DNA of 64,000 nt from Billgrantia antri. Its GTDB lineage: Bacteria > Pseudomonadota > Gammaproteobacteria > Pseudomonadales > Halomonadaceae. The stretch is from positions 1 through 64,000 of the forward strand of contig NZ_JAHYCA010000009.1 of assembly GCF_019430905.1 (NCBI RefSeq), given 5' to 3'. Position numbers and translations under genes: made by a program. The notes below the pieces were generated by a model, which made no database searches, had not been told where the DNA came from, and worked only from the letters and a program-made list of their open reading frames with translations. Below, one piece after another: positions 32,472 through 39,345 of the stretch. Each line of letters begins with the position of its first letter. The stretch's first letter is position 1.

Positions 32472-34151
32472 TCAGCCCTTCTTCTGTATCTTTGCCCAAC
32501 TGTCCTTCAGCCCGACAGTGCGGTTGAACACCAGCTTGCCGTCGCGACAGGCGTGACGGTCGGCACAGAAGTAGCCCACGCGCTCGAACTGAAAGCGCGA
32601 CTCGGGGGTGGCATCGGCCAGGCTCGGCTCGCCCATGGCCTGACAGACCTTGAGCGACTCGGGATTGAGGTGCTCGAGGAAGTCGGCGTCCTTGTCCTTG
32701 TCAGGCTGCTCGACAAGGAACAGGTTGTCATAGAGACGCACTTCCATAGGCACCGCATGGGTCGCGCTGACCCAGTGGATCACGCCCTTGACCTTGCGCC
32801 CTTCGGGGTTCTTGCCCAGGGTGTCGAAATCCACCGAGCAACGTAGCTCCTCGATACCACCGGCGGCGTCCTTGACCACTTCGTCGCAGCGAATCACGTA
32901 GGAATTGCGCAGGCGAACCTCCTTCCCCGGCGCCAGGCGGAAGAATTTCTTCGGCGGCTCCTCCATGAAATCGTCCTGGTCGATGTAGAGCTCGCGGGTG
33001 AACGGTACGCGGCGCACGGGCATGTCGTCACGGGCGGGGTGGCCCGGCACCTCGTACACCTCCTCGTGCTCTTCCGCCACGTTGGTCAACACCACCTTGA
33101 CCGGGTTGAGCACGCTCATCGCGCGCGGCGCGTTGTCCTCTAGGTCCGAACGAATGGCATGGTAGAGCATGGCGATATCGACCAGGCCGCCGTCGGCCCG
33201 GGTCACGCCGATCATCTCGCAGAACTTGCGGATCGACGCCGGGGTATAGCCACGGCGGCGCATGCCCGAGATGGTCGGCATTCGCGGATCGTCCCAGCCG
33301 TCTACGATGCCCTCGTCCACCAGTAGCTTGAGCTTGCGCTTGGAGGTCAGGGTGTAATTCATGTTGAGCCGGGCGAACTCGATCTGGCGCGGTTTGGCCG
33401 GTACCGGCAGGTTGTCGAGGAACCACTCGTAGAGCGGCCGGTGATCCTCGAACTCCAGCGTGCAGATCGAGTGGGTCACCCCCTCGATGGCATCGGACTG
33501 GCCGTGGGCGAAATCATACGAAGGGTAGATCTTCCACTTGTCGCCGGTCTGATGATGGTGGGCATGACGAATGCGGTAGAGGATCGGGTCGCGCAGGTTG
33601 ATGTTGGGCGAGGCCATGTCGATCTTGGCGCGCAGCACCTTCTCGCCTTCGTTGAACTCGCCGGCGCGCATGCGCTCGAGCAGGTCGAGGTTCTCCTCTA
33701 CGCTGCGCTCGCGCCATGGGCTCGGGCGCCCCGGCTCGGTCAGGGTACCGCGGTACTCGCGCATTTCGTCGGGGGAGAGATCGTCGACGTAGGCCTTGCC
33801 CTCACGAACCAGATGCTGCGCCCAGGCATAGAGCTGTTCGAAGTAATCGGAGGCGTAGCGCACGGAACCGGCCCACTCGAAGCCGAGCCAGCTGACGTCC
33901 TCCTTGATGGCATCGATGTAGGCCTGCTCCTCCTTGGCCGGGTTGGTATCGTCGAAGCGCAGATGACAATCCCCACCGAACTGCTCGGCCAGACCGAAAT
34001 TCAGGCAGATCGACTTGGCATGCCCCACGTGCAGGAAACCGTTCGGCTCCGGTGGAAAGCGGGTCACGACCTTGCCGGCACGGCCGGCATCGATCTCGTC
34101 ACGGATCTGGTTGCGAATGAAATTCGGCGCACTGGCGTTTTCGCTGCTCAT
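32472..34151 (-). CDS. glnS: Glutaminyl-tRNA synthetase
   Basis: 559 residues. RFPPEPNGFLHVGHAKS (31-47) is the class I HIGH region and TSKRKL near residue 270 is the KMSKS equivalent. RRRGYTPASIRKFCEMIGV and the two beta-barrel anticodon-binding domains (from about residue 340) are GlnRS-specific, distinguishing it from GluRS. It makes Gln-tRNA directly, as in most gammaproteobacteria. First gene of the glnS-cysS pair, divergent from ppiB. Confidence 0.97.
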   Translation of the reverse strand: MSSENASAPNFIRNQIRDEIDAGRAGKVVTRFPPEPNGFLHVGHAKSICLNFGLAEQFGGDCHLRFDDTNPAKEEQAYIDAIKEDVSWLGFEWAGSVRYASDYFEQLYAWAQHLVREGKAYVDDLSPDEMREYRGTLTEPGRPSPWRERSVEENLDLLERMRAGEFNEGEKVLRAKIDMASPNINLRDPILYRIRHAHHHQTGDKWKIYPSYDFAHGQSDAIEGVTHSICTLEFEDHRPLYEWFLDNLPVPAKPRQIEFARLNMNYTLTSKRKLKLLVDEGIVDGWDDPRMPTISGMRRRGYTPASIRKFCEMIGVTRADGGLVDIAMLYHAIRSDLEDNAPRAMSVLNPVKVVLTNVAEEHEEVYEVPGHPARDDMPVRRVPFTRELYIDQDDFMEEPPKKFFRLAPGKEVRLRNSYVIRCDEVVKDAAGGIEELRCSVDFDTLGKNPEGRKVKGVIHWVSATHAVPMEVRLYDNLFLVEQPDKDKDADFLEHLNPESLKVCQAMGEPSLADATPESRFQFERVGYFCADRHACRDGKLVFNRTVGLKDSWAKIQKKG

Positions 34152-34306
34152 GTCGTTGCGGCAAACCTCTGGTTGGGTCGCGAATTCGGGAGGGGTCTCG
34201 GTTATCGATGGACCCGACGCGCTTCGCGCATCGATGCAAAACCGCTATTATAACGCCACGCCCATGCACGGCGCCAAGGCGCGCTCCTTCAGACAGGAAA
34301 ACTTCG

Positions 34307-34816
34307 ATGATCATTCTCGAGACCAGCTTCGGCGATATCACCATCGCCCTGAATCACGACCAGGCGCCCAAGACCGCGGCCAACTTCGAGCAATACGTTC
34401 GCGACGGGCACTACGACGGCACGCTTTTCCACCGAGTCATTCCCGGCTTCATGATCCAGGGCGGCGGCTTCGACCAGGACTTCAACCAGAAGCCCACCCG
34501 AGACCCCATCGAGAACGAAGCCGACAACGGTCTGAAAAACCTGACCGGCACCCTGGCCATGGCCCGCACCCAGGATCCGCACTCCGCCACCGCACAGTTC
34601 TTCATCAACGTGGCTGACAACGATTTCCTCAACCACAGCGGCAAGTCCATCCAGGGATGGGGCTACTGCGTGTTCGGTGAAGTGGTCGAGGGCATGGACG
34701 TGGTCGAGCGCATCACCGCCGTAGATACCACACGTCGCGGCATGCACGCCGACGTGCCCGCCGAGGATGTGCTGATCCAGCGCGCCTACGTCAAGGAAGA
34801 AGCCAGCGACAGCTGA
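34307..34816 (+). CDS. ppiB: Cytoplasmic cyclophilin-type peptidyl-prolyl isomerase
   Basis: 169 residues from the ATG at 34307 (CAGGAAAA upstream), no signal peptide, so cytoplasmic PpiB rather than periplasmic PpiA. Cyclophilin motifs: YDGTLFHRVIPGFMIQGGGF with the catalytic Arg, LAMARTQDPHSATAQFFIN and CVFGEVVEGMDVV. A TATTAT element near 34250 is a likely -10. It catalyses proline isomerisation during folding. The divergent glnS shares the 155-base upstream region. Confidence 0.95.
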   Translation: MIILETSFGDITIALNHDQAPKTAANFEQYVRDGHYDGTLFHRVIPGFMIQGGGFDQDFNQKPTRDPIENEADNGLKNLTGTLAMARTQDPHSATAQFFINVADNDFLNHSGKSIQGWGYCVFGEVVEGMDVVERITAVDTTRRGMHADVPAEDVLIQRAYVKEEASDS

Positions 34817-34885
34817 TTTCGCAGCCCCGCACGCCCGCATGCAGCGGGCGTTCGGCAGCTCGCTTCACCAAGCCTGGGACACGCC

Positions 34886-35647
34886 ATGACCACCACCCTG
34901 CTGATCTCCGACCTGCACCTGCACCCCGGCGCTCCTGAGGTCACTGAAGGCTTTCTCGACTGGCTCGAGCGGCGCGCCCACGGCGTCGATGCACTCTATA
35001 TCCTGGGTGACTTCTTCGAGGCCTGGATAGGCGACGATCTGCTCGACCATGCCGACCAGGACCCCACCGGCAATGCTGCACTGGCCATTCGCGTCGCCGG
35101 CGCACTTAGACAACTGGCCGACAAAGGCACGGCCATCTACCTGATGCACGGCAACCGCGACTTCCTGCTCGGCCATCGCTTTGCCGCGGCAGCCGGCGCC
35201 AAGCTGGTCACCGACCCGGCCGTACTGCGCTTCGCCGACCAGCCGGTCCTGCTCATGCACGGTGACAGCCTGTGCACACGCGATGAGGCCTACATGGCCT
35301 TTCGCGAACAGGCCCGCAATCCCGCCTGGCAAGAGCAGATACTCTCCATGCCGCTGGCCGATCGCCTCCAGTTGGCCGCTCAATTGCGCCAGCAGTCGGG
35401 CGAGGCCAATTCCAGCAAGGCCGAGGACATCATGGATGTCACCCCCACCGAGGTCGAGCGCGTCATGCGCGATCATGGCGTCACCACACTGATCCACGGC
35501 CACACTCACCGCCCCGCCGTACATGAGATGGAAGTCGAAGAGCAGCCCGCGCGACGCATCGTGTTGGGCGATTGGCAGCCCGGCAAGGGCTGGGAAGTCG
35601 AGATCGGTGCAGACGGTGATCCGGTACTGCGCGAAATCGCACTGTAA
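34886..35647 (+). CDS. lpxH: UDP-2,3-diacylglucosamine diphosphatase
   Basis: 253 residues. Calcineurin-like phosphoesterase motifs in order: SDLHLHPG (Asp9, His11), GDFFEAWIGDD (Asp42), MHGNRDFLLG and HGDSLCT, ending with LIHGHTHRP. It hydrolyses UDP-2,3-diacylglucosamine to lipid X in lipid A synthesis and is peripheral on the inner membrane. Found downstream of ppiB as in Pseudomonas. The ribosome site is weak. It converges on the GTPase gene ten bases further on. Confidence 0.95.
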   Translation: MTTTLLISDLHLHPGAPEVTEGFLDWLERRAHGVDALYILGDFFEAWIGDDLLDHADQDPTGNAALAIRVAGALRQLADKGTAIYLMHGNRDFLLGHRFAAAAGAKLVTDPAVLRFADQPVLLMHGDSLCTRDEAYMAFREQARNPAWQEQILSMPLADRLQLAAQLRQQSGEANSSKAEDIMDVTPTEVERVMRDHGVTTLIHGHTHRPAVHEMEVEEQPARRIVLGDWQPGKGWEVEIGADGDPVLREIAL

Positions 35648-35657
35648 CCCCACCATT

Positions 35658-36713
35658 TCAGCGCCATGCCGCATCCTTACGGCCCTGCCGGCGACACGCC
35701 TGCAGGGCCGTAAGAGTATCCTCCACGGACGGCATGAATTCCGACTCGGCGATCAGCTCCAGTCTCGAGTCCTTGCGCCAAGCGCTGGCGGCCAGACTTG
35801 CCGCGCCATCCCCACGATTGTAGAGCTTCCACCCCGCATCGGTATGCAACACCCCTTTCACCCTCAGCTGAGATGGCAGGCGATCCAGCACCTGCGTCAA
35901 ACGGTCGAGATCGAACACGTCCTCACAGTGCCAGCGCCAGCTCAGGGTAAGGTAGCCTAGCGCCATGCCGCTCTCCTGCAGCGGCTGTCCGGGCTGTGGC
36001 GCGGCCGCATCGAAGCCATCCAGGACCACCACCTGCCGAGCCGAGTCGCGAAGGGCGTCATGGCCGCCGCTCACCCTGGGCCCCGCCTCCTTCCGATGTT
36101 GACCACTTTCCAGCAGCAGTGAAACCGGCAGCTCGCCATGGGCAATCTCGGCCACCCATTTCTTGGGTGGCCACATCGCATCCACGTGATGCCGAGCGCC
36201 AGCCAACTGTCCAGAAGTCGCCCGGTCGCTCATGGTCAATGCCACGGCATCGGCCATGGCCAACTGATCGCTGAACGTCTCGTGTTCTCGTGCACGGGAA
36301 TCCTCGAGCCGCGCAGGATCGAGCAATGCCACGACATCGCGCAGCTCCAGAACGCCGATGAAAGCTTCTCCCTGCAGCACATCGAGCAAGCCTGCCGGGT
36401 GTCCCAGCCCGGACGGCTCGATAATCAGACGATCAGGCCGATGACGGTGCAGCAGGTTGACCAGAGTGGCCTGCAGAACGAAAGCCAGTTGGCAGCAGAG
36501 ACACCCCCCCGGCAGCCCTTTGACCACCACGTCGTCCCGCACTTCGAACATGGCTTGATCGATACCGATCTGACCAAACTCGTTGATCACAACCACCCAG
36601 CGCTCATCTGCGGGCTTCTGCTCGATCAAGCGGTGAATCAGCGTACTCTTGCCACTGCCGAGGAAACCGGTAAACAAGTGGACGGGAATGGCTGCGAGAG
36701 GCGCTGTGCTCAT
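35658..36713 (-). CDS. COG0523 (CobW-type) G3E GTPase, probable zinc chaperone
   Basis: 351 residues from the ATG at 36711-36713 (AGGATG upstream). The P-loop GFLGSGKS (16-23), INEFGQIGID, the metal-binding GGCLCC (Cys71, Cys73, Cys74) and EPSGLGHP are G3E GTPase hallmarks. The C-terminal CobW_C region begins about residue 260. Members insert or deliver metals. A Zur-type box in its promoter indicates zinc-starvation expression, and no cobalamin gene is near, so ZigA/YeiR-like zinc allocation is likelier than B12 synthesis. A 13-base perfect inverted repeat lies in the last codons. Confidence 0.87.
   Translation of the reverse strand: MSTAPLAAIPVHLFTGFLGSGKSTLIHRLIEQKPADERWVVVINEFGQIGIDQAMFEVRDDVVVKGLPGGCLCCQLAFVLQATLVNLLHRHRPDRLIIEPSGLGHPAGLLDVLQGEAFIGVLELRDVVALLDPARLEDSRAREHETFSDQLAMADAVALTMSDRATSGQLAGARHHVDAMWPPKKWVAEIAHGELPVSLLLESGQHRKEAGPRVSGGHDALRDSARQVVVLDGFDAAAPQPGQPLQESGMALGYLTLSWRWHCEDVFDLDRLTQVLDRLPSQLRVKGVLHTDAGWKLYNRGDGAASLAASAWRKDSRLELIAESEFMPSVEDTLTALQACRRQGRKDAAWR
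35676..35714. repeat. Perfect 13-base inverted repeat at convergent gene ends
   Basis: CTTACGGCCCTGC (35676-35688) and GCAGGGCCGTAAG (35702-35714) are exact reverse complements with a 13-base loop. It lies within the 3-prime coding end of the GTPase gene, 29 bases beyond the lpxH stop. No T-run follows on either strand. It may act in bidirectional termination or mRNA protection for the convergent pair. Confidence 0.7.
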
Positions 36714-36748
36714 GAGACATCCTGAAGGCTGAAATCGTGTCAAACCAT

Positions 36749-36763
36749 TGTTATAGAGTAACA
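36749..36763. promoter_or_regulatory. Zur-type box upstream of the COG0523 GTPase
   Basis: TGTTA-TAGAG-TAACA, perfect five-base arms, 35 bases before the GTPase start codon. It closely resembles the proteobacterial Zur operator (GTTATAnnATAAC type). Zinc-dependent repression is inferred from this and from the frequent Zur control of COG0523 genes. Confidence 0.65.
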
Positions 36764-36820
36764 GAACCAGCGGCGGCCAACAGCATTTTCATGCTAGATA
36801 ACGGTATAATAATAGACAGT

Positions 36821-36843
36821 AAAAGAGGGGGCTACGCCCCCTC
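36821..36843 (-). terminator. Intrinsic terminator of ppiD
   Basis: Minus strand GAGGGGGC-GTA-GCCCCCTC, an eight-base-pair stem with a three-base loop, followed by TTTTACTG. It begins about 25 bases after the ppiD stop codon. Confidence 0.8.
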
Positions 36844-36867
36844 CTTGTCACACTCCACCATTCCGAA

Positions 36868-38685
36868 TCAGTAGCGCTCCACCTCGGCGGTCTCGCGCAA
36901 ATGGCTGCGCAGCCCCTGGATGGCGGCTTGGGCGCGCAGCTGCTGCGCCATGCGTGCCACGAAGGCCTCGGTCTCCTCGTCGGGCTCACCGGCCGCCACG
37001 CTATCCAGCGCGATCAGCGTGACACGCTCACTATCGGCGGTATAACCGTAGACGGGCTCATCCCCGTCTGGACGAGGCAGGCGGAAAGCCGCCTGCAGCA
37101 CGGCCCGCGGCACATTGCCCTGCTGACGAGTCGCCTTCTCGACCCGCTGCCAGTCGAGCTCGAGCGCCTCCCCGTCCTGCAGTCGCTCGGCCTGCTGCCT
37201 GGCCACCTCCAGCAGCGCGTCGCGCTGCTTGCGCCGCTCGACGGCAGCCATAACCTGGTCCCGCACTTCCGCGAGGGGCAGCACCGTCGCCTCGCGATGC
37301 TCGGCCACGCGCAGCACCATCCGCCGATCCTCGTCCAGCTCGATGACCTCGCTATTGAAGCCTTCGATCAGCACTTCCTCACCGAAAGCCGCACTCATTA
37401 CGCCAGGCTCGGAAAGCACACCCTCGCCACCTTCACGTGATACCCAGTCGCTTTCGTGCAGCTCGAGTTCCTGGCTAGCAGCGACACTGGCAAGATCGTC
37501 GGCCGCGAAACTCTCATCGATCAACGCCTGGACCCGGCGATTGTATTCGTCACTCACCTGCTCCAGCGCTAGCTCGCGCTCGATCTCATCGCGCACCTCC
37601 TCGAGCGGAGCCTGATTCAACTCCGTCACTTTAATCAGGTGCAAGCCATTGTCGGTCTCCACTATGCCGGACACCTGGCCAGGCGAGAGCGCGAAAGCCG
37701 CTTCGTCGAAGGCATCGCCGAAGAAACCGCGGCTGACGACTCCCAGATCGCCCCCCTGTTCGGCCGTCGTGGGATCATCGGAATACTCGAGGGCGAGCTC
37801 GTCGAAAGACTCCCCCTCGGACAGTCGCTGGCGCACTTCCTCGAGGCGCGCCACGGCTTCGTCGCGGCTTCGCTCGTCGCCGAACGTCGCCATGATATGC
37901 GATACGCGACGATCAGCATCCCGCCCACGTTCTTCCCACGCCTGGCGAACCGCCTCCTCGTCGACCTCGACCTGCTCGGCCATCTCCTGCCGGTCGATGA
38001 TCACGTACTCAAGGCGCACCTGCTCAGGACGCTGGAAGCTTTCGCGATTCTCCTCGTAATAAGCCTCGAGCTCCGCCTCGCTGACTTGCACGGGCTCGGC
38101 GAGATCCCCTGGGCCAAGGCTGTGATAGCGGAACGTCCGGACCTGGCGCTGCAGTGACGCCAGTCGCTCACGCTCGCTTTCGAGCGAGAAGTCGCTGATC
38201 ACGAGCCCCTGCTGCAGTTGCTGGCGCTTGAGGTCGACACGCAGCGCAGAACGAAACGAGGTCGGCGTGAAGCCGGCACTCGCCAGACGGTTACGGAACA
38301 GATCGGTATCGAAGCGGCCACTCTGGTCCTGGAACTCAGGCAACGTCACGATCACTTGGTCGAGCTGCTCGTCGGAGAGATACAGCCCTCCATCCTCGGC
38401 AAAAGCGAGTAACAGGCGCTCACCTATCATTTCGTCGAGTACCTGGCCACGCAGGGCCCGCTCCTGCTCCGGCGGAACCTGGCCGGAACGGATCGCACGC
38501 TGCACTTCCATTTCCAGCTCCTGGCGGGTAATGCTCTGTCCATTGACCTTGGCGACCTCATCGCCTCCTCCACCGAACAGCCCCACGAGGGACTCGATGC
38601 CGAACAGTGCCATGGTGACCACCACGGCACCCACGATGATCTTGGCACCCCAGCTTCTGGAGCGATCACGAATACTTTGCAGCAT
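36868..38685 (-). CDS. ppiD: Periplasmic folding chaperone PpiD
   Basis: 605 residues. One N-terminal membrane anchor (IIVGAVVVTMALFGIESLVGL) exposes the rest to the periplasm. A SurA-like N-domain (EVAKVNGQSITRQELE onward) is followed by the parvulin domain at about 260-360 (VSHIMATFGDERSRDEAVARLE, GGDLGVVSRGFFGDAF) and a long C-terminal chaperone arm. It sits at the Sec translocon and helps fold outer-membrane proteins. Downstream of hupB in the usual lon-hupB-ppiD order, but a strong terminator separates it from hupB, so it needs its own promoter in the 38686-38799 gap. Confidence 0.95.
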   Translation of the reverse strand: MLQSIRDRSRSWGAKIIVGAVVVTMALFGIESLVGLFGGGGDEVAKVNGQSITRQELEMEVQRAIRSGQVPPEQERALRGQVLDEMIGERLLLAFAEDGGLYLSDEQLDQVIVTLPEFQDQSGRFDTDLFRNRLASAGFTPTSFRSALRVDLKRQQLQQGLVISDFSLESERERLASLQRQVRTFRYHSLGPGDLAEPVQVSEAELEAYYEENRESFQRPEQVRLEYVIIDRQEMAEQVEVDEEAVRQAWEERGRDADRRVSHIMATFGDERSRDEAVARLEEVRQRLSEGESFDELALEYSDDPTTAEQGGDLGVVSRGFFGDAFDEAAFALSPGQVSGIVETDNGLHLIKVTELNQAPLEEVRDEIERELALEQVSDEYNRRVQALIDESFAADDLASVAASQELELHESDWVSREGGEGVLSEPGVMSAAFGEEVLIEGFNSEVIELDEDRRMVLRVAEHREATVLPLAEVRDQVMAAVERRKQRDALLEVARQQAERLQDGEALELDWQRVEKATRQQGNVPRAVLQAAFRLPRPDGDEPVYGYTADSERVTLIALDSVAAGEPDEETEAFVARMAQQLRAQAAIQGLRSHLRETAEVERY

Positions 38686-38799
38686 GCAGGCCTCGGTTGC
38701 AGATTATTGGCTAGCTGTGGCGCCACATTATACGGTGACGGGCTGTTGCGGGCCATCACGACAGCCCTGCTCGCCCAATGCGGGAGCTACCATCGCGTG

Positions 38800-38833
38800 A
38801 AAAAAGAAGGCGCACCGCCGAAGCGATGCGCCT
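38800..38833 (-). terminator. Intrinsic terminator of hupB
   Basis: Minus strand AGGCGCATCGC-TTCG-GCGGTGCGCCT, an 11-base-pair stem (one G-U pair) with a stable TTCG tetraloop, followed by TCTTTTTT. A textbook rho-independent terminator 62 bases after the hupB stop. Confidence 0.93.
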
Positions 38834-38895
38834 GATCGTTTGCTGCCGAGTTGCTTCGCCCGTACTCGGACCTTCGGCGCAAATAATCCGTTGAC

Positions 38896-39168
38896 TCAGT
38901 TAACGGAGTCCTTGAGTGCCTTGCCAGCCTTGAACGTCGGCACCTTGGCTGCGCTGATCTGGATCGGCTGGCCTGTCTGCGGGTTGCGGCCGGTGCGGGC
39001 GGCACGCTCCTTCACCGAGAAAGTACCAAATCCGACGAGAGACACCGTATCACCTTTCTTGAGACTTTCGGAGACGGTGTCCACCATGGCATCCAGTGCA
39101 CGAGACGCAGCGGCCTTAGGAATATCGGCAGACGCGGCGATGGCTTCGATCAGCTCGGATTTGTTCAC
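38896..39168 (-). CDS. hupB: DNA-binding protein HU-beta
   Basis: 90 residues, GTG start with a GGGGTGAAG ribosome site. The HU fold is plain: MNKSELIEAIA, KAAASRALDAMVDTVSESLKKGD, VSLVGFGTFSVKERAARTGRN and the flexible DNA-clamping arm with the RNPQTGQPI tip proline. A nucleoid-associated protein that bends DNA. It has a strong promoter and a strong terminator of its own, so it is a single-gene unit within the lon-ppiD region. Confidence 0.97.
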   Translation of the reverse strand: MNKSELIEAIAASADIPKAAASRALDAMVDTVSESLKKGDTVSLVGFGTFSVKERAARTGRNPQTGQPIQISAAKVPTFKAGKALKDSVN

Positions 39169-39250
39169 ACTTCACCCCTTGACTGTTTCGGAAAATGGCT
39201 CTAATCGGCGTGCCTTTCGCCCGGCAACTCGATCACAGCATGGCTGCCAG

Positions 39251-39280
39251 TTTATAGCAATGCTGCAAAAGAGGTGTCAA
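39251..39280 (-). promoter_or_regulatory. Strong sigma-70 promoter of hupB
   Basis: Minus strand TTGACA (39275-39280), 18-base spacer, TATAAA (39251-39256). A perfect -35 and a five-of-six -10, about 75 bases before the first predicted transcript base meets the GTG, leaving a long 5-prime leader, as expected for an abundant protein. Confidence 0.8.
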
Positions 39281-39298
39281 GCAACTGCGGCGCCAAAC

Positions 39299-39335
39299 CG
39301 CGTCATACCCGGCTTCTGACCTCGGGCATGACGCG
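39299..39335 (-). terminator. Large stem-loop after lon
   Basis: Thirteen-base arms CGCGTCATGCCCG and CGGGTATGACGCG (one G-U pair) with an 11-base loop, starting 10 bases after the lon stop. On the minus strand it is followed by GTTTGG with no T-run, so it is an unusual terminator or an mRNA-stabilising hairpin. The hupB -35 begins 18 bases further on. Confidence 0.6.
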
Positions 39336-39345
39336 ACAATTATGG

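Noticed and set aside
35658..36713. COG0523 GTPase as a cobalamin synthesis gene (cobW)
   Set aside because: No corrin genes are near, and the Zur-type box favours a zinc role.
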